The position numbers were made by a program, and so were the translations under genes. A DNA stretch of 64,000 nt, from the NCBI GenBank assembly GCA_905188195.1, contig CAJJKY010000011.1, forward strand, positions 17,551 to 81,550, in the 5' to 3' direction. The notes under the pieces were generated by a model. It saw only the letters and a list, made by a program, of their open reading frames with translations, was not told where the DNA came from and did not search any database. How positions within the stretch are numbered: position 1 is the stretch's first letter; each line of letters begins with the position of its first letter. Source of the DNA: Streptococcus parasanguinis. Lineage in GTDB: Bacteria; Bacillota; Bacilli; Lactobacillales; Streptococcaceae. Shown one piece after another: positions 1 to 8,353 of this stretch.

Positions 1-113
1 ATAATACAGTTTAAAAGTATTTCATGAGACTGTGAAATGCTTTAAAATTTCGCCACATTTCAAATCTTTATATTCCGTTTCGTTAGGAATAGCGATGGAA
101 AGCCAACCAAATA

Positions 114-122
114 TGCTATACT
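114..122 (+). promoter_or_regulatory. extended -10 promoter for the 149-745 gene
   Basis: TGC followed by TATACT (117-122) is an extended -10 element 27 bases before the ATG. No good -35 is visible. Upstream, 18-41 can form a hairpin (GTATTTCA pairing with TGAAATGC), possibly the end of the preceding transcript. Confidence 0.5.
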
Positions 123-148
123 GAAGTAGATAGAAGGAGGAGCGACTG

Positions 149-745
149 ATGAGCAGAAAGTGGGTAAAGATCATTGCTATTTTAATTTTCATCCTATCCG
201 GTAGTTACTTTGTCTACAATAAACTAACGAAGCCGAATCTTGGACCGAAAACAACAAAGCTCTATAAGCATGGTTTTCTTTTGCTAGAAGAACAAATCGG
301 AACCTACATCAAAGAACACTATACTGGGATTGAGAAGATTGAGTTCTCCCCAATCTACGTTACTGAAGAAGGGTCAACATTCTCAAATGCCTATGTGCGT
401 CCGACGATCTATGACAAGTATGGAAATAAAGCTACTCTGGGAGATAAAATAAAGAAATTTATTCCATTAAGTTATGGATTGATTTCAGACATTGTTCTTG
501 ATTTTGATGGAGGTGGCAATGAAGTCATTGAGTTACTGGACTCAAATGGCAAACCTGTAGACGTTTCAAATGAGGAGCATTTGCCTAAGAGAGCTATACT
601 CACAGAGGCAAGTAGTACAGATGAAAATATTGAATTATTAGTAGAAGATGGTCAGTTAATAGGAGTCGTAAAGGATGATAAAGGAAGCCCTGGTGCAGAA
701 ATTGTTTATAATACGGAACTCCATAAAGGAGACGCGAGAGAGTAG
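149..745 (+). CDS. membrane-anchored or secreted protein of unknown function
   Basis: 198 residues. The first 22 or so (Lys/Arg-rich start, then a run of Ile, Leu and Phe) form one N-terminal membrane anchor or uncleaved signal. The rest is soluble and should face outside. No lipobox and no LPXTG are present. I recognise no domain or motif. The start is supported by a strong GGAGG (136-140) 8 bases before the ATG. It has its own promoter and is followed 42 bases later by the alpha/beta hydrolase, so the two may be cotranscribed. Function is not assigned. Confidence 0.7.
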   Translation: MSRKWVKIIAILIFILSGSYFVYNKLTKPNLGPKTTKLYKHGFLLLEEQIGTYIKEHYTGIEKIEFSPIYVTEEGSTFSNAYVRPTIYDKYGNKATLGDKIKKFIPLSYGLISDIVLDFDGGGNEVIELLDSNGKPVDVSNEEHLPKRAILTEASSTDENIELLVEDGQLIGVVKDDKGSPGAEIVYNTELHKGDARE

Positions 746-787
746 CGCTAACCAATGAAATAGAATGAAAAAGAAAGGACAAAACAC

Positions 788-1513
788 ATGCAGTATTATT
801 TTATTGGTGGCCTAGGTGGTAATAGCTACCATCTGGCTCCACTTATGGATGAGCTAGGCTTTCCTGTGACCTTTCTAGATCCCTATAGGGAAATGATTCG
901 GACAGAAAAAGATCTTCATGCTTGGTTTCAAGGTCAGATCGGCCAGGTGGAAGAGATCTGTTTATTGGGACATTCCTTGGGTGGAGATTTGGCTCGTTAT
1001 TTGGCTGCCGAGTTTCCTCAGATTCGAGCTTTGATCCTCCTGGATGGGGGTTATCTGGATATGGAAAAGATCCTGCCTCTTGAAGAAGAACTAGAAGGAA
1101 CGGCGTCTTTCATGAAGCAGCAAGTCTTTGCGACTTTAGAAAAAGCGGTGTTAGCAGAACTTGGTGATGGAGTAGATCCTACGCCTATAGCGCGAAAAGC
1201 TGTAGAGGCTAGCTATCGCTGGAATCCAGTGAGTGAACAATATGAATTAAACCTGGATCTCGAAAAGGTCATGGCCATATTGCGTCTACGGCGTCAGATC
1301 AAGACTTACCGGATTCCACTGGCGGACCTGCCTGTACTTTTTATTGGACCTCGGTACCAAGAAGAACCTGAATGGAGAAAAGAAGCTCTGGCGAAACTGG
1401 ATCCCCAGATCAAGCAAGTCTTGCTAGATGGTTTGGGGCACGAACTATATACAGAGGCGCCAGAAATTGTGGCTAGAGAAGTCAACAATTGGCTCCAAAA
1501 TGTTCATAAATAA
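788..1513 (+). CDS. alpha/beta hydrolase family protein
   Basis: 241 residues. A nucleophile elbow Gly-His-Ser-Leu-Gly-Gly lies at residues 61-66 (Ser63). A late His in a Gly-Leu-Gly-His context near residue 218 fits the catalytic triad; an acidic partner is probably among the Asp residues following the central strand. No signal peptide, so it is cytoplasmic. Substrate cannot be told: thioesterases and small esterases share this layout. RBS AAAGGA precedes the ATG. It ends at a strong terminator and is probably the last gene of a two-gene unit. Confidence 0.8.
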   Translation: MQYYFIGGLGGNSYHLAPLMDELGFPVTFLDPYREMIRTEKDLHAWFQGQIGQVEEICLLGHSLGGDLARYLAAEFPQIRALILLDGGYLDMEKILPLEEELEGTASFMKQQVFATLEKAVLAELGDGVDPTPIARKAVEASYRWNPVSEQYELNLDLEKVMAILRLRRQIKTYRIPLADLPVLFIGPRYQEEPEWRKEALAKLDPQIKQVLLDGLGHELYTEAPEIVAREVNNWLQNVHK

Positions 1514-1545
1514 AACCTGTTTCTCTTTTTGAAACGGGTTTTTGT
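1513..1545 (+). terminator. Rho-independent terminator after the hydrolase
   Basis: AAACCTGTTTC (1513-1523) pairs with GAAACGGGTTT (1531-1541), one G-U pair, followed by a T run. Confidence 0.85.
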
Positions 1546-1551
1546 CTTGTA

Positions 1552-1564
1552 ATTTCCGAACGTT
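1552..1564 (+). promoter_or_regulatory. putative PurR box (PurBox) upstream of guaC
   Basis: ATTTCCGAACGTT matches the PurBox consensus AWWWCCGAACWWT at 12 of 13 positions. Its centre lies about 64 bases before the likely transcription start of guaC. In lactococci PurR activates from a single upstream PurBox, so this arrangement fits purine control. Inferred from consensus only. Confidence 0.6.
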
Positions 1565-1586
1565 ATTTCCTATAAAATCATTCCCA

Positions 1587-1615
1587 TTGCATTAGGTCCG
1601 TATCTTTGGTATAAT
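1587..1615 (+). promoter_or_regulatory. guaC promoter
   Basis: -35 TTGCAT (1587-1592), 17-base spacer, -10 TATAAT (1610-1615) preceded by TGG (extended -10). Transcription should start near 1622. Confidence 0.85.
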
Positions 1616-1626
1616 CTATCAAGGAA

Positions 1627-1658
1627 ACGTCAAGAGACGTAGCGATGCGCTTGCGCAT
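1627..1658 (+). other. two small hairpins in the guaC 5' leader
   Basis: ACGTC-AAGA-GACGT (1627-1640), then ATGCGC-TT-GCGCAT (1645-1658), right at the predicted 5' end of the mRNA. The second contains an in-frame ATG that would add 17 residues to GuaC; the known family start lies downstream at 1696. They may stabilise the mRNA or affect translation. Confidence 0.5.
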
Positions 1659-1695
1659 AGGTAGGTCAGTTTTTAGAAAAGAGATTTTTCAATCT

Positions 1696-2679
1696 ATGTT
1701 AAATGAATTTCCTATTTTCGACTATGAAGATATTCAGTTGATTCCCAACAAATGTATTATCAATAGCCGGTCAGAAGCAGATACAACCGTTCAATTTGGA
1801 AACCATACCTTCAAGCTTCCAGTTGTTCCAGCTAATATGCAGACGATCCTGGATGAGAATGTCGCAGAGCAGTTGGCGCGTGGTGGATACTTCTACATCA
1901 TGCACCGTTTTGATGAAGCGGGACGGATTCCTTTTGTCAAACGCATGCACGAGCAAGGTTTAATCGCATCCATTTCGGTTGGTGTTAAGGAATACGAATA
2001 TGACTTTGTTAGTCAATTAAAGGCAGATGCACCTGAGTACATTACCATTGATATCGCACATGGTCATGCGGATAGTGTCATTCGGATGATTCAACACATC
2101 AAGAAGGAATTGCCAGATACCTTTGTCATTGCTGGAAATGTTGGAACACCTGAAGCTGTTCGTGAATTAGAAAATGCGGGAGCTGATGCGACTAAGGTCG
2201 GGATCGGCCCTGGTAAGGTTTGTATCACCAAAGTGAAGACTGGATTTGGTACAGGTGGTTGGCAATTGGCTGCGCTTCGCTGGTGCTCAAAAGCAGCGCG
2301 TAAGCCAATCATTGCGGACGGTGGTATTCGGACCCATGGCGATATTGCCAAATCGATTCGTTTCGGGGCGTCTATGGTCATGATCGGTTCGCTTTTTGCA
2401 GGACATATTGAAAGTCCTGGTAAAACAGTAGAGATTGATGGAGAGTCTTTCAAAGAGTACTATGGATCTGCTTCAGAGTACCAAAAAGGTGCATATAAGA
2501 ACGTCGAAGGTAAGAAGATTTTATTGCCTGCCAAGGGTCATTTGCAAGATACCTTGACAGAAATGGAACAAGATTTGCAAAGTTCGATCTCTTATGCAGG
2601 AGGCCGGAAATTAGCAGATTTGAAACATGTTGACTATGTGATCGTTAAGAATTCTATCTGGAATGGCGATGCACACTAA
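1696..2679 (+). CDS. guaC: GMP reductase
   Basis: 327 residues. GuaC reduces GMP to IMP with NADPH, returning guanine nucleotides to the adenine branch. IMPDH/GMPR TIM-barrel: the loop Gly-Ile-Gly-Pro-Gly-Lys-Val-Cys-Ile-Thr puts the catalytic Cys at residue 176, and a Gly-Gly-Ile-Arg phosphate-binding segment follows. There are no CBS domains, as expected for GMP reductase rather than IMP dehydrogenase. I chose the ATG at 1696 because the protein then begins as in other streptococcal GuaC; an in-frame ATG at 1645 lies inside a leader hairpin. The upstream PurBox and the downstream guanine riboswitch point to purine control. Confidence 0.95.
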   Translation: MLNEFPIFDYEDIQLIPNKCIINSRSEADTTVQFGNHTFKLPVVPANMQTILDENVAEQLARGGYFYIMHRFDEAGRIPFVKRMHEQGLIASISVGVKEYEYDFVSQLKADAPEYITIDIAHGHADSVIRMIQHIKKELPDTFVIAGNVGTPEAVRELENAGADATKVGIGPGKVCITKVKTGFGTGGWQLAALRWCSKAARKPIIADGGIRTHGDIAKSIRFGASMVMIGSLFAGHIESPGKTVEIDGESFKEYYGSASEYQKGAYKNVEGKKILLPAKGHLQDTLTEMEQDLQSSISYAGGRKLADLKHVDYVIVKNSIWNGDAH

Positions 2680-2685
2680 TTGAAT

Positions 2686-2750
2686 TACTTATTTATTTCA
2701 CGAATGGGCGTGATGTTTCTACAAGGTGCCGGAACACCTAACAATAAGTA
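2686..2750 (+). promoter_or_regulatory. guanine (purine) riboswitch aptamer, xpt leader
   Basis: P1 TACTTATT (2686-2693) pairs with AATAAGTA (2743-2750). P2 is TCACG (2698-2702) with CGTGA (2709-2713). The J2/3 core TTTCTAC is at 2716-2722. P3 is AGGTG (2724-2728) with CACCT (2735-2739). J3/1 reads A-A-C, placing a C (2742) at the ligand-pairing position, which specifies guanine or hypoxanthine rather than adenine. A weak promoter candidate inside the guaC 3' end (TTGACT 2630-2635, TTCTAT 2652-2657) could start the leader. Confidence 0.9.
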
Positions 2751-2762
2751 AGTCGGGATTAT

Positions 2763-2807
2763 TTCTCTTTCTAGAGAGATTTCAAGGCTTGCTTAGCAGC
2801 CCTTTTT
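2763..2807 (+). terminator. riboswitch expression platform with terminator
   Basis: A hairpin TCTCT-TTCT-AGAGA lies in 2763-2778, then GGCT-(T)-GC-TTA-GC-AGCC (2786-2802) followed by a T run. Binding of guanine is expected to favour this terminator and switch off xpt-pbuX. Confidence 0.7.
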
Positions 2808-2855
2808 GTGTTTTGTGAATGAAGTAGAGGATTTTTTAAAAAAGTAGGAGGAAGT

Positions 2856-3437
2856 ATGAAATTACTTGAAGATCGCATCTTAAAAGATGGCAATGTTTTA
2901 GGTGAGAATATCCTCAAGGTGGATTCTTTTTTGACCCACCAAGTGGATTTCAAATTGATGAAAGAAATTGGTCAGACTTTTGCGGACCGGTTCAAAGATG
3001 CTGGTGTGACGAAAGTCGTGACCATTGAAGCATCTGGGATTGCACCAGCCCTTTATGTAGCTGAAGCCTTGGATGTTCCCATGATCTTTGCTAAGAAGGC
3101 GAAAAACATCACGATGAATGAGGGCATCTTGACGGCTGAGGTTTATTCCTTTACCAAGCAAGTGACCAGCACCGTTTCAATTGCGGGTAAATTCTTGGAT
3201 CCATCAGATAAGGTTTTGATCATTGACGATTTCCTTGCAAATGGTCAAGCAGCCAAAGGATTGATTCAAATCATCGAACAAGCTGGGGCTCAAGTCGAAG
3301 CGATTGGAATTGTGATTGAAAAATCCTTCCAAGATGGACGGGGATTGTTAGAAGAGTTGGGATATCCAGTTGTATCCCTCGCACGTTTGGACCGTTTTGA
3401 AAATGGTCAGGTTGTATTTAAGGAGGCAGACATCTAA
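2856..3437 (+). CDS. xpt: xanthine phosphoribosyltransferase
   Basis: 193 residues, the usual length. Converts xanthine plus PRPP to XMP in purine salvage in the cytoplasm. The PRPP-binding motif (Val-Leu-Ile-Ile-Asp-Asp-Phe-Leu-Ala-Asn-Gly) lies at residues 120-130. An AGGAGG RBS (2846-2851) precedes the ATG. It follows the guanine riboswitch, and its stop codon overlaps the start of pbuX by one base, so enzyme and transporter are translated as a pair. Confidence 0.96.
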   Translation: MKLLEDRILKDGNVLGENILKVDSFLTHQVDFKLMKEIGQTFADRFKDAGVTKVVTIEASGIAPALYVAEALDVPMIFAKKAKNITMNEGILTAEVYSFTKQVTSTVSIAGKFLDPSDKVLIIDDFLANGQAAKGLIQIIEQAGAQVEAIGIVIEKSFQDGRGLLEELGYPVVSLARLDRFENGQVVFKEADI

Positions 3438-4699
3438 TGCAAAAACAAGAAAGCCATTCACAGGCGGCCATTCTAGGCTTGCAACACCTTTTGGCCATGT
3501 ATTCGGGATCTATTTTGGTGCCGATCATGATCGCAGGAGCTTTGGGCTATAACGCTCATCAACTAACCTATCTCATCTCTACAGATATCTTCATGTGTGG
3601 GGTCGCAACTTTCCTTCAAGTGCAGCTCAATAAATACTTTGGGATTGGCCTTCCGGTAGTCCTTGGGGTTGCCTTCCAGTCTGTAGCGCCTCTCAGCATG
3701 ATCGGGGCTAGCCATGGTAGTGGTGCCATGTTTGGTGCCTTGATTGTCTCAGGGATTTATGTCATCCTTGTCTCAGGTTTCTTCTCTAAGATTGCCAATC
3801 TCTTCCCATCTATTGTAACGGGATCCGTTATTACAACCATTGGATTGACTTTGATTCCAGTAGCAATTGGAAATATGGGAAATAATGCGCCAAAACCAAC
3901 CGTTCAAAGCTTGATCTTGGCTGTGGTGACCATTCTCATCATTTTAGTTGTTAATATCTATACGACTGGCTTTATTAAATCCATTTCAATTTTGATTGGT
4001 TTGATCGTAGGTACTGCTATTGCGGCTTCTATGGGCTTGGTTGACTTCACACCTGTGGCTCAAGCACCAGTCGTTCACGTTCCAACACCTTTCTTCTTTG
4101 GAGCTCCTAAGTTTGAAATCACCTCAATCGTCATGATGTGTATCATCGCGACAGTTTCTATGGTTGAATCAACAGGTGTCTATCTTGCACTTTCTGATAT
4201 TACCAAAGATCCAATTAATAGCACGCGCCTTCGCAATGGTTACCGTGCTGAAGGGTTGGCTGTTCTCCTCGGTGGTATCTTCAACACCTTCCCTTACACC
4301 GGATTCTCACAAAACGTTGGCTTGGTGAAATTGTCTGGTATCAAGACTCGCTTGCCAATCTACTACGCGGCTGGTTTCCTTGTTCTTCTTGGTCTCCTTC
4401 CTAAGTTTGGAGCTTTGGCACAAATCATTCCAAGTCCAGTTCTTGGGGGAGCGATGCTAGTCATGTTTGGTTTTGTATCGATTCAAGGGATGCAGATTCT
4501 TGCGCGTGTTGATTTTGAACACAATGAGCACAATTTCTTGATCGCAGCTGTATCGATTGCTGCAGGGGTAGGATTGAACAACAGCACTCTCTTCAACGGC
4601 CTTCCAACAGGATTCCAAATGTTCTTTGCGAACGGAATTGTCGTTGCCAGTGTCTTAGCGATCGTTCTCAATGCTATTTTAAACCGCAATAAAAACTAA
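3437..4699 (+). CDS. pbuX: xanthine permease, NCS2 family
   Basis: 420 residues with about 12-14 hydrophobic segments. Imports xanthine (possibly also guanine) by proton symport. It belongs to the nucleobase:cation symporter-2 family; the polar segment with Thr-Gly-Phe-Ser-Gln-Asn-Val-Gly near residues 290-300 matches the conserved NCS2 substrate region. It overlaps xpt by one base (TAATG) and shares its riboswitch, so uptake and salvage are switched together. A terminator follows. Confidence 0.93.
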   Translation: MQKQESHSQAAILGLQHLLAMYSGSILVPIMIAGALGYNAHQLTYLISTDIFMCGVATFLQVQLNKYFGIGLPVVLGVAFQSVAPLSMIGASHGSGAMFGALIVSGIYVILVSGFFSKIANLFPSIVTGSVITTIGLTLIPVAIGNMGNNAPKPTVQSLILAVVTILIILVVNIYTTGFIKSISILIGLIVGTAIAASMGLVDFTPVAQAPVVHVPTPFFFGAPKFEITSIVMMCIIATVSMVESTGVYLALSDITKDPINSTRLRNGYRAEGLAVLLGGIFNTFPYTGFSQNVGLVKLSGIKTRLPIYYAAGFLVLLGLLPKFGALAQIIPSPVLGGAMLVMFGFVSIQGMQILARVDFEHNEHNFLIAAVSIAAGVGLNNSTLFNGLPTGFQMFFANGIVVASVLAIVLNAILNRNKN

Positions 4700-4710
4700 A
4701 CTCACATGAG

Positions 4711-4739
4711 CCGGAGGTCCTTGGATCTTCGGTTTTTTT
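4711..4739 (+). terminator. terminator of xpt-pbuX
   Basis: CCGGAGGTCC (4711-4720) pairs with GGATCTTCGG (4723-4732, two G-U pairs) followed by seven T. Confidence 0.85.
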
Positions 4740-4809
4740 GACTTTTAAAGAAACATATAGTAGAGTGGAAGAGGAGAAAATCTAATTTGATGAGAAGAGA
4801 GTTAGAATC

Positions 4810-6153
4810 ATGTATGTAACCTATCACTTTAAAGAGCGCTTGCGCTTGTTTTTGAGTTTATTTTTACCGATTTTAATCTACCAATTGGCCAATTATTCAG
4901 CCAGCTTTGTCGATACAGCCATGACTGGTCAGTACCGAACCCTTGATTTGGCTGGTGTTTCTACAGCTACCAGTCTATGGAATCCATTTTTTACTTTCCT
5001 GACAGGGATCGTCTCTGCGCTGACGCCGATTGTTGGGCATCACTTAGGCAAGGGAAATAAAGAACGGATTGCTGGCGATTTTTACCAATTCCTCTATATG
5101 TCATTTGGTATGGCCATTCTCTTAATAGGCTTTGTTTGGGGGATTGCGCCCATGATTCTCAGGCAGATCGGTTTAGAAAATGTTGTTGCCCAAATAGCCA
5201 TTCGCTATTTATATTTCCTTTCTCTAGGAATCTTACCTTTGTTGCTCTTTAGTATCGTGCGGACCTTCCTCGATACCTTGGGAATGACGCGTCTATCGAT
5301 GTACTTGATGCTCTTGCTCTTGCCTTTAAATGCTTGTTTTAACTATATCCTGATCTATGGGGCATTTGGTTTTCCTGAGATGGGGGGAGCAGGAGCAGGT
5401 TTTGGAACCTCTCTGGCCTACTGGGTCTTGCTGGTTATTGCGGTTTTGATCTTGTGCAAACACCCTAAGGTAGCACCTTTCCAATTGTGGAAGCCGCAGC
5501 CTTATGATTTTAAAGGGATGAAAGAAGTATTGCGACTTGGGCTTCCAATCGGTGGAATTGTTTTTGCAGAAGTCATTATCTTCTCGCTGGTTGGTCTGTT
5601 AATGGCAAAATTCCCATCATTAACCATCGCCAGTCACCAATCAGCCATGAATTTTTCTACCCTGATGTATGCTTTCCCGGTTAGTATCTCCAGTACCATG
5701 GCGATTATCGTATCTTACGAACTGGGAGCAGGAAGACCAGAAGTGGTCAAACAATATTGCCGTTTGGGACGACTGACAGCTTTTGGCTTTGCCATTGTCA
5801 CCCTCGTCTTTCTCTATACATTCCGCTTCCAACTAGCAGGGCTATACGGCAAGGATCCAGTCTTTGTGCAACAAACAGCGATTTTCATGACCTATAGCCT
5901 CTTTTTCCAAGTGGCTGATACTTTTGCAGCTCCCCTACAAGGGATTTTGCGAGGCTATAAGGATACAACCGTTCCATTCTTATTAGGTGTCTTTAGTTAT
6001 TGGTGCATCTCTATCCCACTAGGGATTTTCCTTGACCATGTGACCAACCTTGGTCCCTATGCTTATTGGATCGGCCTTATTTCTAGCCTTGTCGTGAGTG
6101 GAATTTGTTACCAGCTTCGGCTCTGGCAAATCGAAAAAAAGCAGGCATACTAA
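4810..6153 (+). CDS. MATE family efflux transporter
   Basis: 447 residues, about 12 transmembrane helices in two MatE halves. Antiporters of this family export drugs, dyes or metabolites using a sodium or proton gradient. The start (Phe-Lys-Glu-Arg-Leu-Arg-Leu-Phe then hydrophobic) and the early Asp-Thr-Ala-Met-Thr-Gly segment are typical. The RBS is weak (GAGAAGAGA). It stands alone between two terminators. DinF-type and NorM-type members cannot be told apart here. Confidence 0.9.
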   Translation: MYVTYHFKERLRLFLSLFLPILIYQLANYSASFVDTAMTGQYRTLDLAGVSTATSLWNPFFTFLTGIVSALTPIVGHHLGKGNKERIAGDFYQFLYMSFGMAILLIGFVWGIAPMILRQIGLENVVAQIAIRYLYFLSLGILPLLLFSIVRTFLDTLGMTRLSMYLMLLLLPLNACFNYILIYGAFGFPEMGGAGAGFGTSLAYWVLLVIAVLILCKHPKVAPFQLWKPQPYDFKGMKEVLRLGLPIGGIVFAEVIIFSLVGLLMAKFPSLTIASHQSAMNFSTLMYAFPVSISSTMAIIVSYELGAGRPEVVKQYCRLGRLTAFGFAIVTLVFLYTFRFQLAGLYGKDPVFVQQTAIFMTYSLFFQVADTFAAPLQGILRGYKDTTVPFLLGVFSYWCISIPLGIFLDHVTNLGPYAYWIGLISSLVVSGICYQLRLWQIEKKQAY

Positions 6154-6157
6154 AAAG

Positions 6158-6180
6158 AAGTCTGGGAAACCAGACTTTTT
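6158..6180 (+). terminator. terminator after the MATE gene
   Basis: AAGTCTGG (6158-6165), GAAA loop, CCAGACTT (6170-6177), then T run. Perfect 8-bp stem with a stable tetraloop. Confidence 0.92.
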
Positions 6181-6199
6181 GTGTACCGTGAATATTATA

Positions 6200-6214
6200 A
6201 ATTTTCTGAAAGTT
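6200..6214 (+). promoter_or_regulatory. CodY box at the ilvD promoter
   Basis: AATTTTCTGAAAGTT differs at one position from the CodY consensus AATTTTCWGAAAATT. It ends two bases before the -35 of ilvD. CodY would repress branched-chain amino acid synthesis when Ile/Val are plentiful. Confidence 0.8.
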
Positions 6215-6215
6215 C

Positions 6216-6243
6216 TTGACAATTGATGCCAAAGTGGTAAGAT
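6216..6243 (+). promoter_or_regulatory. ilvD promoter
   Basis: -35 TTGACA (6216-6221), 16-base spacer, -10 TAAGAT (6238-6243) preceded by TGG. Abuts the CodY box. Confidence 0.8.
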
Positions 6244-6279
6244 TAGGAGGTAGAAATGAAGAACTAGAAGGAGAACAAG

Positions 6280-7998
6280 ATGAGAAGTGATATGATCAAA
6301 ATGGGGATCGACCGAGCACCAGCGCGTGGTCTCCTCTATGCAACAGGGCAAGTAAAATCAGCAAAGGATATGCAAAAGCCCTTTATTGCCATTTGTAACT
6401 CCTATATTGATATCGTTCCAGGCCATGTTCACCTGCGTGAATTAGCAGATGTTGCTAAGGAAGCTATTCGCGAGGCTGGTGGGATTCCTTTTGAATTTAA
6501 TACCATTGGTGTCGATGATGGGATTGCGATGGGCCATATCGGGATGCGTTATAGTTTGCCATCTCGTGAGTTGATCGCAGATGCTGCTGAAACGGTCATC
6601 AATGCCCACTGGTTTGATGGTGTTTTCTATATTCCTAACTGTGATAAGATTACACCAGGAATGATTTTAGCAGCCATGCGGACCAATGTGCCTGCTGTAT
6701 TTTGTTCTGGTGGACCCATGAAGGGTGGCGTTGACATGACGGGGCATCAGGCGACTCTCTCAAGTTTGTTTGAAGCTGTAGGTACTTATCAAGCTGGTGA
6801 TATGAGCATGGATGAGCTGGATTTCTTGGAAAAAAATGCCTGTCCAACTTGTGGTTCTTGCTCTGGTATGTTTACTGCCAATTCCATGAACTGTTTGATG
6901 GAAGTATTAGGCCTTGCTCTTCCTGGAAATGGTACCATCCTAGCTGTTTCAGATGAACGCCGGGAATTGGTTCGCCAAGCGGCCAAACAATTGGTAGAGA
7001 ATATTAAAAAGGATATTCGTCCACGGGATATTGTGACCAAAGAAGCCATCGATGATGCCTTTGCGCTCGATATGGCCATGGGTGGTTCTACCAATACGGT
7101 ACTTCATACGCTCGCTATTGCGCGTGAAGCAGGCATTGACTATGATCTCAAAGATATCAACGAGATTGCCAAAAAGACACCTTATCTTTCTAAAATTGCC
7201 CCTTCAAGTGTCTACACTATGCATGATGTGCATGAAGCTGGTGGTGTTCCAGCCATTATCAATCAGTTGATCAAAAAAGGTGCCATTAAGGGTGATCGTA
7301 TCACAGTTACTGGTAAAACTTTGAAAGAAAACGTAGCTGGCGCTGAAATCAAAAATGAAGAAATTATCCACCCAATCGAGCATCCGATTTCACCTGTAGG
7401 TGGTTTGTCGATCCTCTACGGAAATATTGCTCAGGATGGGGCTGTTATCAAAGTCGGTGGTGTAGATCCATCTGTGACCACTTTCCGTGGAAAGGCCATC
7501 TGCTGTGATTCACAAGATCAAGCCCTTGAGTTGATTGACAATGGAACAGTTAAGAAGGGACATGTCGTTGTCATTCGTTACGAAGGTCCTCAGGGTGGAC
7601 CTGGTATGCCAGAGATGCTAGCGCCAACCTCTAAGATTGTCGGACGCGGTCTTGGTAAGGATGTGGCACTGATTACGGATGGTCGTTTCTCAGGAGCTAC
7701 TCGTGGGATTGCTATTGGTCACGTTTCTCCAGAAGCAGCAGAAGGTGGAAATATCGCCCTAATTGAAGATGGGGATGAAATCGTGATTGACCTTCCAAAT
7801 CGTACTATTGATTTGATTGTCGATGATGCCACTCTTGCAGAACGTCGCAAACATTTGAAACCTTTCAAATCAAAAATCTCCAGCGGTTGGTTGCGTCGCT
7901 ATACAGCCTTTGCTAAATCAGCTAATGTCGGCGGAACCTTGATGAGTGACGAAGAATTCGAAGAACGGAAAGCAGAACGTCAAGCCCAAGAAAAATAA
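6280..7998 (+). CDS. ilvD: dihydroxy-acid dehydratase
   Basis: 572 residues. Dehydrates 2,3-dihydroxy-isovalerate and 2,3-dihydroxy-3-methylvalerate to the keto acids for Val, Leu and Ile. IlvD/Edd fold with iron-sulfur ligands at Cys39 (Ile-Cys-Asn-Ser-Tyr), Cys121 (Asn-Cys-Asp-Lys) and Cys194 (Cys-Gly-Ser-Cys-Ser-Gly). Lys123 is the residue usually carbamylated to hold magnesium. RBS AGAAGGAGA. Monocistronic here, away from the other ilv genes; the CodY box explains its control. Confidence 0.96.
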   Translation: MRSDMIKMGIDRAPARGLLYATGQVKSAKDMQKPFIAICNSYIDIVPGHVHLRELADVAKEAIREAGGIPFEFNTIGVDDGIAMGHIGMRYSLPSRELIADAAETVINAHWFDGVFYIPNCDKITPGMILAAMRTNVPAVFCSGGPMKGGVDMTGHQATLSSLFEAVGTYQAGDMSMDELDFLEKNACPTCGSCSGMFTANSMNCLMEVLGLALPGNGTILAVSDERRELVRQAAKQLVENIKKDIRPRDIVTKEAIDDAFALDMAMGGSTNTVLHTLAIAREAGIDYDLKDINEIAKKTPYLSKIAPSSVYTMHDVHEAGGVPAIINQLIKKGAIKGDRITVTGKTLKENVAGAEIKNEEIIHPIEHPISPVGGLSILYGNIAQDGAVIKVGGVDPSVTTFRGKAICCDSQDQALELIDNGTVKKGHVVVIRYEGPQGGPGMPEMLAPTSKIVGRGLGKDVALITDGRFSGATRGIAIGHVSPEAAEGGNIALIEDGDEIVIDLPNRTIDLIVDDATLAERRKHLKPFKSKISSGWLRRYTAFAKSANVGGTLMSDEEFEERKAERQAQEK

Positions 7999-8046
7999 GA
8001 AAAAACCTTTCCTGCTATGTGATATCACAAGCAAGAAAGGTTTTTT
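7999..8046. terminator. bidirectional terminator between ilvD and the tautomerase gene
   Basis: A run of A plus CCTTTC pairs with GAAAGG plus a run of T (arms about 8001-8011 and 8035-8046), with an inner stem TGTGATATCACA. It serves both convergent genes. Confidence 0.85.
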
Positions 8047-8056
8047 AGTGGAACCA

Positions 8057-8239
8057 TTATTTGGTGCGCATTTCACCTTGAGGGAAGTAGGTTCCTTCAG
8101 GCATATCGTTAATGATGACGTGAACAGCTGACTGAGGAGCACCAGTATTGCGGACAACAGCTTCGGTTACTTCCTTGGCCAAGGCTTTCTTTTGTTCCAA
8201 GGTGCGTCCTTCAAATAGGTCAATTCGTACAAATGGCAT
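8057..8239 (-). CDS. 4-oxalocrotonate tautomerase family protein
   Basis: 60 residues, the standard size of small tautomerases that act as hexamers. Removal of Met exposes Pro as the catalytic N-terminal base (Met-Pro-Phe-Val), and an Arg near position 11 fits the family. Its physiological substrate in streptococci is unknown. RBS AGGAGG is clear on this strand (upstream of 8239). It is one of only two genes on the lagging orientation left of dif. Confidence 0.88.
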   Translation of the reverse strand: MPFVRIDLFEGRTLEQKKALAKEVTEAVVRNTGAPQSAVHVIINDMPEGTYFPQGEMRTK

Positions 8240-8269
8240 ATGGCCACCTCCTAAATTTTTTATAGGACT

Positions 8270-8317
8270 ATTTTATCACATTTTGGGATACAAAGCTTAG
8301 CGAAATTATGGTAAAAT
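8270..8317. promoter_or_regulatory. divergent promoters for the tautomerase gene and tdk
   Basis: On the - strand, TAAAAT (8275-8270) serves the tautomerase. On the + strand, TGG-TAAAAT (8309-8317) is an extended -10 for tdk. No convincing -35 for either. Confidence 0.5.
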
Positions 8318-8353
8318 GATAATGAAACACATTTTAGAGAGAACAAAAGGAAA

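Noticed and set aside
1645..1695. N-terminal extension of GuaC by 17 residues
   Set aside because: It starts inside a leader hairpin and does not match the family; the ATG at 1696 gives the standard protein.
2091..2453. 120-residue open frame antisense to guaC
   Set aside because: Shadow of a highly conserved gene; no RBS or recognisable protein.
7946..8157. Short open frames across the ilvD-tautomerase junction
   Set aside because: They run through the bidirectional terminator and the tautomerase gene on the other strand.
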